This document shows, piece by piece, positions 42,214 through 51,022 of a DNA stretch of 64,000 nt. The stretch comes from Streptomyces sp. Tu6071 (GTDB taxonomy: Bacteria; Actinomycetota; Actinomycetes; Streptomycetales; Streptomycetaceae). The stretch's first letter is position 1. Each line of letters starts with the position of its first letter. The stretch is from contig NZ_CM001165.1 of the NCBI RefSeq assembly GCF_000213055.1, forward strand, positions 4,300,945 through 4,364,944, read 5' to 3'. Both the position numbers and the translations under genes were made by a program. The notes beneath the pieces were generated by a model. It searched no databases and was not told the origin of the DNA. It saw nothing but the letters and a program-made list of their open reading frames with translations.

Positions 42214-44727
42214 TCAGCCGCCCCCGCCCTGCCCCGAGGCCGGTGTCGGTTCGCCCTCCGCCGGGGCGGGGAGTTCGGCGACGCCGGTGACGCGGTGCAG
42301 CGGGTAGGTGCGGAGTTCCTCGGCGGTGTGGTCGTAGGCGGTGACGAAGCCGCCCTCGACCCGGACCGGGGCGATGAGACGGCGGTCGGCGGCGCCTTCC
42401 GCGTCGATGTAGCCGATCCAGACGGACTCGCCCGTGAGGACGGCGTTCTGGAGGGTGACGAGGGTTTCGGAGGCGGAGCTGCGGGGCGGTTCGGAGGGCG
42501 TGACGAGCCCGGCCGGGGGCGCCGGCGGAGGGGTGGTCACCGCCGTGTCACCGGCCCGGATGGCCCGTACGGCCGCCGCGAGCATCGTCTGCCCCGGGCG
42601 TGCGCCGCCCTCGCCGACCGGCTCCGGGGCGCGGCGCGGCGGAGTGCGGTGCCGCGCGCTGGAGCGTACGAGGACGTCCCCGCCCGGTCCTTCGGCGGCC
42701 GGGGCGAAACCGAGGCCGCGCAGACCGTCGAGGAGCACGGCGGGTTCCGAGGGCGAGGCGGCGACGGTCGGCGCGAGGCGGCGCAGCCGCAGCGTCTCCG
42801 AGCGCCGGTCGGCGAGGATCTCGTCGAGCACGGTGGCCTCTTCGCACCGTACGTACGAGGAGGCGGCGCCGACGCGGAGATGACCGTGGCGGCGGGCGAC
42901 GTCGTCGACGAGGTACGCGAGGGGCTGCGGGACGGGGGTGAGGGAGTGGGTGGTGAGGAACTCGTGGATCGCCTCGGCGGAGTAGCCCGCGTCGAGGGAA
43001 CGGCGCACGGAGCCGGGCGTGAAGCGGTAGACGGTCGCGCCGCCCTTGGACTCGACGTCGGCGAGGAGGGCGAGGCGTTCGGCGAGGGGGCGCTGGAGCG
43101 GACCCGGTGCGACGGCCGTCAGGTCGGCCTGGAGGAGTACGTGGTCCAGCGGCGGGGGCAGCAGTTCGGCGAGCATGTCGACGAGCGCCGTGTCCTGCCC
43201 GGCCAGGAGCGCGCGCCCCTGCCGGGTCAGGGCCCCGCGCCCGGTGACGCCGAGGAGTTCGGCCTCGTCGAGCGTCCAGCCCGCGATTCGGGTCCGCAGG
43301 TCGTTCTCGTGCGCGGCGCCGCGCAGCGGGCGCTCCCAGCGCAGCCGGGCGAGTAGCGAGTCCGGCTCGGGCACGCTGCCCGGGGAGAGTTCCGCGAGGA
43401 GCGCGAGGACGCGGTGGCGGACCTCGGGCGCCGCGGTGCGGTCGAGGTGCGGGCCGAGCGCGGAGAGCGTGCGGTCCTTGCTGTCGCTGCCGCCGACGAG
43501 CCCCGAGGTGCGGGTCGCGCCGAGCCACGCGGTGGCGAGCACGGCCCAGCGGCGGGCGGGCGGCAGATCGAGCCACTCGTCGAAGTACGGGGTCGGCGCG
43601 TAGTGCTCGTCGGCCTCGCCGTCGGCGGCGACGAGCCCTGCCGCGTAGGCGAGTTCGAGCCAGAAGGCGGCGATGTCCTCGGAGGTCTCCAGGTATCCGG
43701 CGGTGCGCTTGAGGTCGCGCTGGCTCAGGCCGCCCGCGCGGAGCACGGCCGGGCCGACGTCCTTCGTCCGCGACCACGACTGGCGCGGCGAGCCCCACTC
43801 CTTGAGCAGGTCCTCGAGCGTCTGGAGCGCGGTGTACGCCTGCCCGGCCGCCGCCGCGTCCGCCTCGCGTTCCTCGCGCACGGCGCGGACGGCGATCGCC
43901 GGCGGCTCGGGCTCGACGGCGCGGTGGGCGCGCCCGCCGCGCAGGTGCAGGGCGACCTCGCGCGGCAGGACGACGGTCCCCGGCGCGGTCGGCACGAGCA
44001 GGCCGTGGTCCAGGAGCCAGCGCAGGTGCGTCGCCGGATGCGCGGTGACCTGCCCGTACGGCGGCCCCCACACGAGGCGGCCGAGCACCTCGACGGCGTC
44101 GGCGGGGGCCTCGTCGAGGAGCGCGCCGAGCCGCGCGGGGTCGGTGAAGAGCGCGGTGAGCGCCTGGACGGCGGTCACCGAGTCGTGCGTCGAGCCCAGT
44201 CCGGCCTCGGTCAGGATGACCTGGAGCCGCCCCGGGGACATCCCGGCGGTGGCCTCGGCGAGGCTCGGGCCGAGGCCGGTGGGGGAGGGGTGGGCCGCGC
44301 TCGGGGCGAGGAGTTCCCGCGCGGTGCGGACGAGGCGCAGCCGCTCGTCCGGGCCCCAGACGAGGGCGCGTTCGCGCAGCAGGGCCAGCGTCCGCGGCAG
44401 GGTCTCCACGGTGACGGGGTCGCCCTCGTCGCCGGTCAGGAGACCTTCGAGCAGGCTGTAGGGGGCGGGATCGGGGGCGACGGCGAGTGCCTCGGCCGTC
44501 TGGAGGGCGAAACGGTCGAGCCGTTCCAGCGCGCGCAGTACGGAGGCACGGGTTGCGGCACGGGTCGCGAGCTGTGTCAGGTCGACAGGTACCGGGTTGA
44601 GCAGATCGGGCCGCGCGCGCAGCAGCGCGACGAGCGAGGCGTCGTCACGTACCCGCAGGGCTTCGGCGAGCGAACGCGGTCCCGGCCGCGTGGCCGGTCC
44701 GTCCTCGGTTGGTGCAGGGCTGCTCAT
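42214..44727 (-). CDS. Helicase-associated protein (XPB partner-like) with C-terminal WYL-like region
   Basis: 837 residues, no helicase motifs of its own (no Walker A or B). The N-terminus (SLAEALRVRDDASLVALLRARPDLLNPVPVDLTQLATRAATRASVLRALERLDRFALQTAEAL) is the conserved start of actinobacterial helicase-associated proteins; the middle region has winged-helix-like parts (LGVTGRGALTRQGRALL, LLQADLTAVAPGPL). The end (LVTLQNAVLTGESVWIGYIDAEGAADRRLIAPVRVEGGFVTAYDHTAEELRTYPLHRVTGVAEL) looks like a WYL domain. In M. tuberculosis the homologous gene (from memory Rv0862c) adjoins the XPB gene Rv0861c. Here a PPOX gene and vanZ intervene. I chose ATG 44727 over a GTG nine bases upstream. Confidence 0.85.
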   Translation of the reverse strand: MSSPAPTEDGPATRPGPRSLAEALRVRDDASLVALLRARPDLLNPVPVDLTQLATRAATRASVLRALERLDRFALQTAEALAVAPDPAPYSLLEGLLTGDEGDPVTVETLPRTLALLRERALVWGPDERLRLVRTARELLAPSAAHPSPTGLGPSLAEATAGMSPGRLQVILTEAGLGSTHDSVTAVQALTALFTDPARLGALLDEAPADAVEVLGRLVWGPPYGQVTAHPATHLRWLLDHGLLVPTAPGTVVLPREVALHLRGGRAHRAVEPEPPAIAVRAVREEREADAAAAGQAYTALQTLEDLLKEWGSPRQSWSRTKDVGPAVLRAGGLSQRDLKRTAGYLETSEDIAAFWLELAYAAGLVAADGEADEHYAPTPYFDEWLDLPPARRWAVLATAWLGATRTSGLVGGSDSKDRTLSALGPHLDRTAAPEVRHRVLALLAELSPGSVPEPDSLLARLRWERPLRGAAHENDLRTRIAGWTLDEAELLGVTGRGALTRQGRALLAGQDTALVDMLAELLPPPLDHVLLQADLTAVAPGPLQRPLAERLALLADVESKGGATVYRFTPGSVRRSLDAGYSAEAIHEFLTTHSLTPVPQPLAYLVDDVARRHGHLRVGAASSYVRCEEATVLDEILADRRSETLRLRRLAPTVAASPSEPAVLLDGLRGLGFAPAAEGPGGDVLVRSSARHRTPPRRAPEPVGEGGARPGQTMLAAAVRAIRAGDTAVTTPPPAPPAGLVTPSEPPRSSASETLVTLQNAVLTGESVWIGYIDAEGAADRRLIAPVRVEGGFVTAYDHTAEELRTYPLHRVTGVAELPAPAEGEPTPASGQGGGG

Positions 44728-45083
44728 CCCGCCCACGGTAGCGGGTGCGAGGGGCGGCGGGTGGGTGCGAGACGGCTCGGGTGTCGTGGACCCGTCCCGC
44801 GACGGGGCTCCGGACGGCTTCGGGACGGGGCGTTTCCGCGCCTGGCCCGGGTGGCCTCCCGCCCGCGCGGGCCGGGCCGCCGCCCGTACGGGGGACGCGC
44901 CCCGGCGCCGGTGACGCGCGTTCCCGTCAACGCGTCACGCGCCCGTCACCTGCGCCGGAGGCGCCCCCGTATCCCCGTGCGAGGGGGTGATCCGGGCCCG
45001 ATACCCCCTTCGGCCGGGCCGAGTTCGGTACCGTCGTCGCAGCAGGATGCGCGAGGGCTGTCGGACGTGGTGGAGGGGCAGCG
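44728..45083. other. Divergent control region
   Basis: 356 bp between the helicase-associated gene and the HAAS-type membrane protein gene. GC-rich; two close copies of CGCGTTCCCGTC / CGCGTCACGCGCCCGTC near 44927-44950 are the only pattern I see. Confidence 0.35.
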
Positions 45084-46133
45084 GTGGGGATCGAGACTGA
45101 TCAGCTCGTCTTCGACTACCTGAGCCGGGTCGGGGATCTGGCGCAGCAACAGCAGTTGCCGGCCGGGGAGCGGATGCGGCTCGTGGCGGGCCTGCGCGGG
45201 GAGATCGACCGCAGCAGGGCCAGGCCGACGACTCCGGACTCGCCCGCCGCCGTGCGCCGTATCCTCTCGCGGCTCGGCAGCCCGGAGGACGTCGTGGCGG
45301 GCGCGGGCACGACAGGTGCCGGGGCCGCGCCGCGATCCGACGAGTCCGCCTACAGCCCGGACCCTCCCGCGCCTCGCCCGTCCCGCTTCCGGGGCTTCTC
45401 GAAGGACAGCGCCTCGCAGGGCGCCGGGACCCCGGCGGACGGCGGCCCCGACCCGGCCGCGCCCGGCGTGCCGCGCCCGCGCACGGCGTGGACCGGCGGC
45501 CTGGAGGACTACGACGACGGTGGATCGGCGAAGAGCCGTGCGGGGAGCGGCGCCGAGTGGTGGCGCACCGAGGCGGGCGGCCCGGAGCCGCACGGCTTCT
45601 TCGGCGGCGGCGATCAGGTCGCCGGGTTCGTCGGCGGTATCGAGGCGCCCGAGATGCTCGGCCTGCGGCCCCGGGTCCCCACGCAGCGACCGGGGGACGC
45701 GGAGGAGAAGGCGCAGCCCGAGGTGGTGGTCGTGGAGGAGCCCGCCGGGAAGGCCCGGCGGCGCCTGCGGGTGCCGCGTCCCGGCACGTTCAGCAATCCG
45801 CTGCTGCTCCTGGCGGCAGCCGCGCTCGTGGTCGGCGCGGTCCTCGGCTCCTGGCTGCCGCTCGCGGCCGGCTGGCTTCTCGCCTGGGCCTCGCGCCGGC
45901 TCAGCACGAACGAGTCGAAGGTCGCCGTGATCGGCATCCCCGCGCTCTCGCTGGCCGCCGGTGCGGTCTGGCTGTGGGGACGCGGCGAGGGCCGCTGGGG
46001 GGCGCCGCTCGCGCGGGGCGAGTGGAACGCGGCGATCGCCGACACCTGGCCGTCTGTCGTGCGTATCGCGGCGATCTCCTCCGCGCTCTTCCTCGTCTGG
46101 CGCTCGCAGCGCACGGCGAAGGCGAAGGGCTGA
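45084..46133 (+). CDS. HAAS-type membrane protein, uncharacterised
   Basis: 349 residues. The first 75 (LVFDYLSRVGDLAQQQQLPAGERMRLVAGLRGEIDRSRAR...SPAAVRRILSRLGSPEDVVA) resemble the HAAS signalling domain, a small helical cytoplasmic unit often found before membrane helices. A disordered, charged linker (80-240) precedes at least three hydrophobic segments (NPLLLLAAAALVVGAVLGSWLPLAAGWLLAWA, KVAVIGIPALSLAAGAVWLWG, VVRIAAISSALFLVW). The GTG start follows GGAGGGGC. HAAS proteins frequently pair with PadR-type regulators; none is next to this gene. Function unknown. Confidence 0.8.
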   Translation: MGIETDQLVFDYLSRVGDLAQQQQLPAGERMRLVAGLRGEIDRSRARPTTPDSPAAVRRILSRLGSPEDVVAGAGTTGAGAAPRSDESAYSPDPPAPRPSRFRGFSKDSASQGAGTPADGGPDPAAPGVPRPRTAWTGGLEDYDDGGSAKSRAGSGAEWWRTEAGGPEPHGFFGGGDQVAGFVGGIEAPEMLGLRPRVPTQRPGDAEEKAQPEVVVVEEPAGKARRRLRVPRPGTFSNPLLLLAAAALVVGAVLGSWLPLAAGWLLAWASRRLSTNESKVAVIGIPALSLAAGAVWLWGRGEGRWGAPLARGEWNAAIADTWPSVVRIAAISSALFLVWRSQRTAKAKG

Positions 46134-46223
46134 CGAAGAGCCGAGGCGGGATCGCGGGCGCCGTACCGGCGTGTACGGCTGGTGCGCCGCGGCGATGAGC
46201 CCTGCCCCCTCACGCCCCGGCCC

Positions 46224-46667
46224 TCATTCCCGCCGCAGGTCCACCCACGGAATCGTGCTCCCCGGCAGCACGTACCGGTCGATCTCGGTGAAGCGGTGGG
46301 CGCGCGCGAACCGCAGCCCGTCCTCGTTCGAGGCGAGGACGCACGTCTCGACGGCCGTGGCGCCGAGCGCGTGGGCCCGGCGCAGGGCGTGCGCGTACAG
46401 CTCCGTGCCGTACCCGCGTCGGCGGTGGGCCGGCAGGACGCGCGCGATGACCGTGGCGACGCCGTCCTTCGGCGGGCGCACCGTCGTGGAGCCGACGAGG
46501 ACGCCTCCGGCGCGGGCGAGGTCCAGGTGGTTCCGTCCCGCCCGCTCCCGTACCTCCGCGAGGCTCAGGGGCTGGACGGGGATGACCGCGTTGTGGACGT
46601 GGCGCCAGTCACCGAGGGCGTCGTCACCGTGCGGCTGCTCGATGTGCAGGCCGGGGGGGCTGTTCAT
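46224..46667 (-). CDS. GNAT acetyltransferase
   Basis: 147 residues. The acetyl-CoA motif A is VIARVLPAHRRRGYGTELYAHALRRAHALGATAVETCVLASNEDGLRFARAHRFTEIDRYVL (R-R-R-G-Y-G loop), preceded by GGVLVGSTTVRPPKDGVATV. The acyl acceptor is unknown. It is monocistronic on the minus strand, with a 52-bp gap to the next minus-strand gene. Confidence 0.88.
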   Translation of the reverse strand: MNSPPGLHIEQPHGDDALGDWRHVHNAVIPVQPLSLAEVRERAGRNHLDLARAGGVLVGSTTVRPPKDGVATVIARVLPAHRRRGYGTELYAHALRRAHALGATAVETCVLASNEDGLRFARAHRFTEIDRYVLPGSTIPWVDLRRE

Positions 46668-46719
46668 CGGTCCATCAGATCATGTGCCTCCGCGCGCCCG
46701 CGCCTTCCGCCCCTGCCGC

Positions 46720-47679
46720 TCAAAGCCTGCTGACCGCGCCGCACTTATCGGAATCCGACAGGGTGCCCACGTCCTCGCCGCGGTCGTACGGGTCCTTCTC
46801 GGGGCCGGTCGCCTCGATGTCCTTCCCGGCGGCCCGGTCGGAGTCGAACGTGGGCGCGTAGAGCGGCTTCGCCTTGTCGCAACCGCCGTTCGCCGAGACC
46901 GACGTGAACGACACGAGCGAGAACGTGCCCGGTTCGGTGATGATCCTGCTCGGGTCGTCCCAGTTCACGACGAGTTCGCGGCGCACGATCGTGCGGGTCA
47001 CCTCGCCGCCCCCGGCCCGCTCCAGCGCGTACACGAACGTCACGTCGCTCGTGACCTGGACGGCGCCGTTCTTCCCCGCGCGGTAGTCGAGCCGGCCGCG
47101 CGTCTTGATCACCTTCGTCGCGGGCTGGACGAGGGTGGTGTCGAAGCGGCTGAAGAGGTGCAGCGGGTTCTGCTCGCGGGTGGGCGCGCTGAAGGCGGTC
47201 TCCAGGAACTCCCGCATGTCCTTCTGGTGCGGGTTGATCAGGGCGATCGCCTCGCGGGGTCGCTCGCCGCGCAGCACGGCGGGGTCCAGGTTCGACGCGG
47301 CGAGGAAGTCGACCGTGTCGGCGAGCGCGTCGGCGACCTGTGCCTTGCTCATCCAGCCCGTGGCGCGCGCGCCGGGCACGGTGATGCCGTCGCGGCCGTC
47401 CGCCCAGCGCGCCGCCGGGGAGCCGCGGAAGGGATGGGCACCGGTCGGGCCCTTGGCGAGCGGCGTCGCCGGGGCGTTCTCGGGGCGGGCCGTCTCGGCC
47501 GGGAGCGCGGAGGTGTCCTCGGTGCCGAACCAGGCCGCGACCCTGCCCGGCCCCACCGCGACCACGAGCACGGCCGCGAGGGCGAGCAGCCCCACCACGT
47601 ACCACCAGCCCTGACCGCCCCGGCGACGCCGCGCCTCGTGGCTCCCCCAGACGTCGGGAGACGCCTTCTTCCTCCCCAT
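46720..47679 (-). CDS. Membrane-anchored extracytoplasmic protein, uncharacterised
   Basis: 319 residues: a basic cytoplasmic start (MGRKKASPDVWGSHEARRRRGGQG), one helix (WWYVVGLLALAAVLVVAVGPGRVAAWF, about 25-51), then an extracellular region. The latter has WMSKAQVADALADTVDFLAASNLDPAVLRGERPREAIALINP, a second half with paired strands (RGRLDYRAGKNGAVQVTSDVTFVYAL...RTIVRRELVVNWDD) and a late Cys pair (GGCDKAKP, SDKCGAV) that may form a disulfide. It is conserved in streptomycetes as far as I know but without assigned function. ATG 47679 is chosen over an upstream ATG at 47733 that lacks any ribosome site. Confidence 0.75.
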   Translation of the reverse strand: MGRKKASPDVWGSHEARRRRGGQGWWYVVGLLALAAVLVVAVGPGRVAAWFGTEDTSALPAETARPENAPATPLAKGPTGAHPFRGSPAARWADGRDGITVPGARATGWMSKAQVADALADTVDFLAASNLDPAVLRGERPREAIALINPHQKDMREFLETAFSAPTREQNPLHLFSRFDTTLVQPATKVIKTRGRLDYRAGKNGAVQVTSDVTFVYALERAGGGEVTRTIVRRELVVNWDDPSRIITEPGTFSLVSFTSVSANGGCDKAKPLYAPTFDSDRAAGKDIEATGPEKDPYDRGEDVGTLSDSDKCGAVSRL

Positions 47680-47829
47680 GCCCCCGCCCTCTCTGCCATG
47701 GCCCCCCGGGGGCCGCGAGCTGTCGTCGATCATGGCACCCGCCACTGACAACGGTCTCTGCGGCCGTCCGCCGGGCGGGGGGAGGCGCTGGACGGGCGGC
47801 GTGCCCGTACCGCCTGAGAGACTGGGACC

Positions 47830-48588
47830 ATGCCCCAGGACATAGCCCCCAGTGACCTTGCGACCAGCCAGGACCTCGCAGCGGACGCCTCCGCCGTGCC
47901 GCTCTCCGAGACCACCGACGGCGGTCCGGTCGTCGGGTTCGACCTCGACATGACGCTCGTCGACTCGCGGCGCGGGATCGGCGCGGTCTACCGGGCGCTC
48001 GCGGCGGAGACCGGCGCGGACATCGACGTGGACCTCGTGACGAGCCGGCTCGGGCCGCCGCTGGAGCACGAGATGGCGAACTGGTTCCCGCCGGAGCAGG
48101 TCGTCGCCATGAGCGACCGCTACCGCGCGCTCTATCCCGAGCACGCGATCGCCGACACGACGGCGATGCCGGGCGCGCGCGAGGCGATCGCGGCGGTACG
48201 GGCCGCGGGCGGGCGCGTACTCGTCGTCACCGCGAAGAACCGCGCGCACGCCGCGCTGCACCTCAGCCACCTCGGCCTGGAGCCCGACCTGCTGATCGGC
48301 GGGCTGTGGGCGGAGGCGAAGGGGACGGCGCTGCGCGCGCAGGGCGCCTCGGTGTACGTGGGGGACCACATCGGGGACGTGCGCGGGGCCCGTACGGCGG
48401 ACGCGGTGTCGGTCGCGGTGGCGACGGGGCCGTGCGACGAGGAGGAACTGCGGGCGGCGGGGGCGGACGTGGTCCTCGGGACGCTCGACGCGTTCGCGGG
48501 GTGGCTGGGGGAGTACGTGGGCGGGGCGGGTGAGGGCGTTGCGGGCGGTACGGGTGCCGCGGACCGTGCGGGCGGCGCTGCGGTGTGA
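47830..48588 (+). CDS. HAD-superfamily hydrolase (phosphatase)
   Basis: 252 residues. HAD motif I is VGFDLDMTLVDSRRGI (nucleophile Asp about residue 38), motif II VLVVTAKNRAHA, and motifs III/IV are reflected in AEAKGTALRAQGASVYVGDHIGDVRGARTADAVSVAVATG. A helical cap lies between motifs I and II, as in phosphoglycolate-phosphatase-like members. The alpha-cap length and DxDxT fit a phosphatase; substrate unknown. GAGACT six bases before the ATG suggests a leaderless transcript. The last 25 residues are Gly/Ala-rich. Confidence 0.9.
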   Translation: MPQDIAPSDLATSQDLAADASAVPLSETTDGGPVVGFDLDMTLVDSRRGIGAVYRALAAETGADIDVDLVTSRLGPPLEHEMANWFPPEQVVAMSDRYRALYPEHAIADTTAMPGAREAIAAVRAAGGRVLVVTAKNRAHAALHLSHLGLEPDLLIGGLWAEAKGTALRAQGASVYVGDHIGDVRGARTADAVSVAVATGPCDEEELRAAGADVVLGTLDAFAGWLGEYVGGAGEGVAGGTGAADRAGGAAV

Positions 48589-48603
48589 TCGTCGGCTGAG
48601 CGC

Positions 48604-48653
48604 CTGTGGACAACTCGCGTGTCACCGGCACGCGTCTCACTCGGAGGAGTGAG
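48604..48653. repeat. Composite inverted-repeat element, copy B
   Basis: CTGTGGA (48604-48610) and CTCACTC-GGAG-GAGTGAG (48636-48653), the same two parts as at 22615 with the same 32-bp start-to-start spacing and orientation. TGTGGACAA (48605-48613) is the exact complement of the Streptomyces DnaA box TTGTCCACA. It lies between convergent genes, and the hairpin (extended by outer GCAC/GTGC pairs) may act as a terminator. Confidence 0.65.
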
Positions 48654-48684
48654 GCGTTGTGCGGGTTTCCCTCCCCACCCCGCC

Positions 48685-48927
48685 CTACACCCCCGCCGCC
48701 TTCCTCCCCGCCATGATCCCCCGCACCACTCCCGCCCCCGCGAGCAGCAGTCCCACCCCCATCAACATGCACACCGCGTACGCGACCGTCGGGAAGGGGT
48801 CGGTGTGCAGGAAGAGGGGCGCGAGGGTGACGAGGGTCGCGACGGCGCCGATGGCGAAGACGATTCCGCCGGCGACGACCAGGCGGTCGCCGGGGCCGGG
48901 CTCCTGGGCAGGGGTTTTGTCAGGCAC
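48685..48927 (-). CDS. Small two-helix membrane protein
   Basis: 80 residues: a short polar N-terminus (PDKTPAQEPGPGDR), helix 1 LVVAGGIVFAIGAVATLVTLAPLFL, a short loop HTDPFPT, and helix 2 VAYAVCMLMGVGLLLAGAGVVRGIMAG with a basic end. The pattern matches conserved streptomycete small integral membrane proteins without known function. GTG 48927 is the only start that gives this N-terminus; no ribosome site is present, and TACCCT lies 7 nt upstream, suggesting a leaderless transcript. Confidence 0.72.
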   Translation of the reverse strand: MPDKTPAQEPGPGDRLVVAGGIVFAIGAVATLVTLAPLFLHTDPFPTVAYAVCMLMGVGLLLAGAGVVRGIMAGRKAAGV

Positions 48928-49321
48928 CGCACCAGGGTAGTTCCAAGGCCCGGGGAAGAACCCGGGACGTCTCGCCGGGCGGCCCGCCCGAGGGGGCGTC
49001 CGACGATCGCGCGCGCCCCGGGGCACTGCCCGGCGCAGTACCCGGCGGACCGCACGGAATCGCCGGACACCCCCTAGCCTGGACGGCGGCGGGTCCCGAT
49101 GGCCCGCTGCTGTGCTCTCCAGGCCACGCAGAGCCGCTGACGGGCCCTCGGGCCGTGCCGGCGGGCCGTCGTGGTGCCCGGGGTCCGCCCCGCGCACCAC
49201 CTGCGGCTCCCGCCGGTCCCTGTCCGGGGCGCGCGGGGTCACGGTGGCGGGCGAGGGCGGAGACAGGGGCGGCTCCCGCTGTGGTGGGCCGCCGTGGACG
49301 AGCGAGGACGAGGACGAGCAG
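48928..49321. other. Divergent region upstream of the second cold-shock gene
   Basis: 394 bp. It contains the putative -10 of the small membrane protein gene at its left edge and probably a leader of the cold-shock gene on the right. No gene or clear motif otherwise; frames across it are shadows. Confidence 0.4.
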
Positions 49322-49705
49322 GTGCCTACCGGCAAGGTCAAGTGGTTCAACAGCGAGAAGGGCTTCGGCTTCCTCTCCCGCGACGACGGCGGTGACGTCT
49401 TCGTCCATTCCTCGGCGTTGCCACAGGACGTGGAGACGCTCAAGCCGGGCCAGCGCGTCGAGTTCGGTGTCGTGGCGGGCCAGCGGGGCGATCAGGCGCT
49501 CACGGTGACGGTCCTCGACCCGACCCCCTCCGTCGCGGCGGCCCAGCGCCGCAAACCCGATGAGCTGGCCTCGATCGTCCAGGACCTGACGACCCTCCTG
49601 GAAGGCGTCGCCCAGCAGCTCGAACGGGGCCGCTACCCCGACCGCGCGAGCGGCGCCAAGACCGCCAACCTCCTCCGAGCGGTCGCCGACCAGCTCGACG
49701 TCTGA
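49322..49705 (+). CDS. Cold-shock-domain protein with C-terminal helical extension
   Basis: 127 residues. An N-terminal cold-shock domain ([36 protein letters not shown]1 KGFGFLS and RNP2 VFVHSSAL) of about 65 residues is joined to a 60-residue helical extension ([48 protein letters not shown]). Twice the length of CspA proteins; this longer type is conserved in streptomycetes. The extension may mediate dimer or partner binding. The GTG start follows GAGGACGAG repeats. Confidence 0.93.
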   Translation: MPTGKVKWFNSEKGFGFLSRDDGGDVFVHSSALPQDVETLKPGQRVEFGVVAGQRGDQALTVTVLDPTPSVAAAQRRKPDELASIVQDLTTLLEGVAQQLERGRYPDRASGAKTANLLRAVADQLDV

Positions 49706-50029
49706 CCGGGTCCCTCGCGGAGGCGGTACGGCACCGGGGCGCCCCCCTACACGTGCCGCCTCGGCGGGCCCGCTGCAGGACAGCGGGCAGGCTCGGCGCC
49801 CCGCCCCGGAACAGCGGGCCCAACACCCTGCCCCCGCGCGGCAAGCTCAGCACCCCGCTCCAGGCCCGGCGCCCACCCCGCGAGCGCGGAACGGCACGCA
49901 CCGCACAGACCCGCGCCCCCGGACCGCCGACCGCCTCGCCCTCACCCGAAGCGGGCCGACCGCCCCGTCCGTCACCCGAAGCCGGCCAACCGCCCCTCCT
50001 TCACCGAGGTCCCCCCGAGGTCCCCCAAG
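49706..50029. other. Gap between convergent genes with mqnD-tail-like repeats
   Basis: 324 bp. CACCCGAAG occurs at about 49943 and 49973 and again as the last codons of mqnD (50031), each followed by a similar GC-rich stretch, so these look like partial duplications of the mqnD 3' end. No gene. Confidence 0.45.
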
Positions 50030-50938
50030 TCACCCGAAGTCCAGCGACTCCCCCGCCACCCCCGGCACCAGCCCCTGTTCCGCCGCGCGCCCGAGCAGTC
50101 CCCGTACCGCTCCGTACCCGTCCTCGCCCAAGTCCTCCGTGAACTCGTTGACGTAGAGCCCGATGTGCTGCTCCGCCACCGCCGGGTCCATCTCCTGCGC
50201 GTGCGCGGCGACGTACGGGCGGGACGCCTCCGGGTCGGCCCAGGCCATGCGGACCGAGGTGCGGATCGTGTCGGCCAGTGCGCGCAGGCGCTCGGTGCCG
50301 AGGGAGCGCTTCGCGACGATCGCGCCGAGCGGGATCGGCAGGCCCGTCGTGGACTCCCAGTGCTCGCCCATGTCGGCGGCCTTGTGGAGCCCGTAGTTCT
50401 GGTACGTGAAGCGGGCCTCGTGGATCACGAGCCCGGCGTCGACGCGGCCGTCCCGCACCGCCGGCATGATCTGGTCGAAGGGCAGGACGACGATCTCGCC
50501 GACCCCGCCGGGCACCGTGTCCGCCGCCCACAGCCGGAAGAGCAGGTACGCCGTCGAGCGCTCGCTCGGCACCGCGACCTTCGCGCCGCTCAGGTCCTGC
50601 CCCGCCTCGCGCGTCAGCACGAGCGGCCCGCAGCCGCGACCGAGGGCCCCGCCGCAGGGCAGCAGCGTGTACTCGTCGAGGATCCACGGCAGCACCGCGT
50701 ACGAGACCTTCAGGACCTCCGGCGAGGCGTCTCCGCCGCGCTCCGCGATCCCGTTCGTGATGTCGATGTCCGCGAACGTCACCTCGGGCGCGGCGGCGCC
50801 GGGCACCCGGCCGTGCGCCCACGCGTCGAAGACGAAGGTGTCGTTGGGGCACGGCGAGAACGCGATGCGCAGCGTCTCCGGCAGTCCACCGCCCGGCGCC
50901 GTCCCGTCCGCGCCCGTGCCCGTCTCCGTCACCGTCAT
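50030..50938 (-). CDS. mqnD: 1,4-dihydroxy-6-naphthoate synthase (futalosine menaquinone pathway)
   Basis: 302 residues. MqnD motifs seen are IAFSPCPNDTFVFDAWAHG near residue 26, SYAVLPWILDEYTLLPCGGALGRGCGPL, VPSERSTAYLLFRL, and AGLVIHEARFTYQNYGLHKAADMGEHWE, then YVNEFTEDLGEDG. MqnD converts cyclic dehypoxanthinyl futalosine to 1,4-dihydroxy-6-naphthoate, a late step of menaquinone synthesis by the futalosine route. It follows mqnB by 84 bp on the same strand. The ATG at 50938 lies behind AGGAGG; an upstream ATG at 50989 has no ribosome site. Confidence 0.94.
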   Translation of the reverse strand: MTVTETGTGADGTAPGGGLPETLRIAFSPCPNDTFVFDAWAHGRVPGAAAPEVTFADIDITNGIAERGGDASPEVLKVSYAVLPWILDEYTLLPCGGALGRGCGPLVLTREAGQDLSGAKVAVPSERSTAYLLFRLWAADTVPGGVGEIVVLPFDQIMPAVRDGRVDAGLVIHEARFTYQNYGLHKAADMGEHWESTTGLPIPLGAIVAKRSLGTERLRALADTIRTSVRMAWADPEASRPYVAAHAQEMDPAVAEQHIGLYVNEFTEDLGEDGYGAVRGLLGRAAEQGLVPGVAGESLDFG

Positions 50939-51022
50939 CCCGCCGCCTCCTGCTCGTCCGCCCCCGTCACGTACCCCTTCATGGTGCACCCACCGGGCGG
51001 CGCGCGAGGCGGCGGGCGTCCC

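Noticed and set aside
49943..50040. CACCCGAAG repeats as regulatory sites
   Set aside because: One copy is the coding end of mqnD and the others look like decayed duplicates of it.
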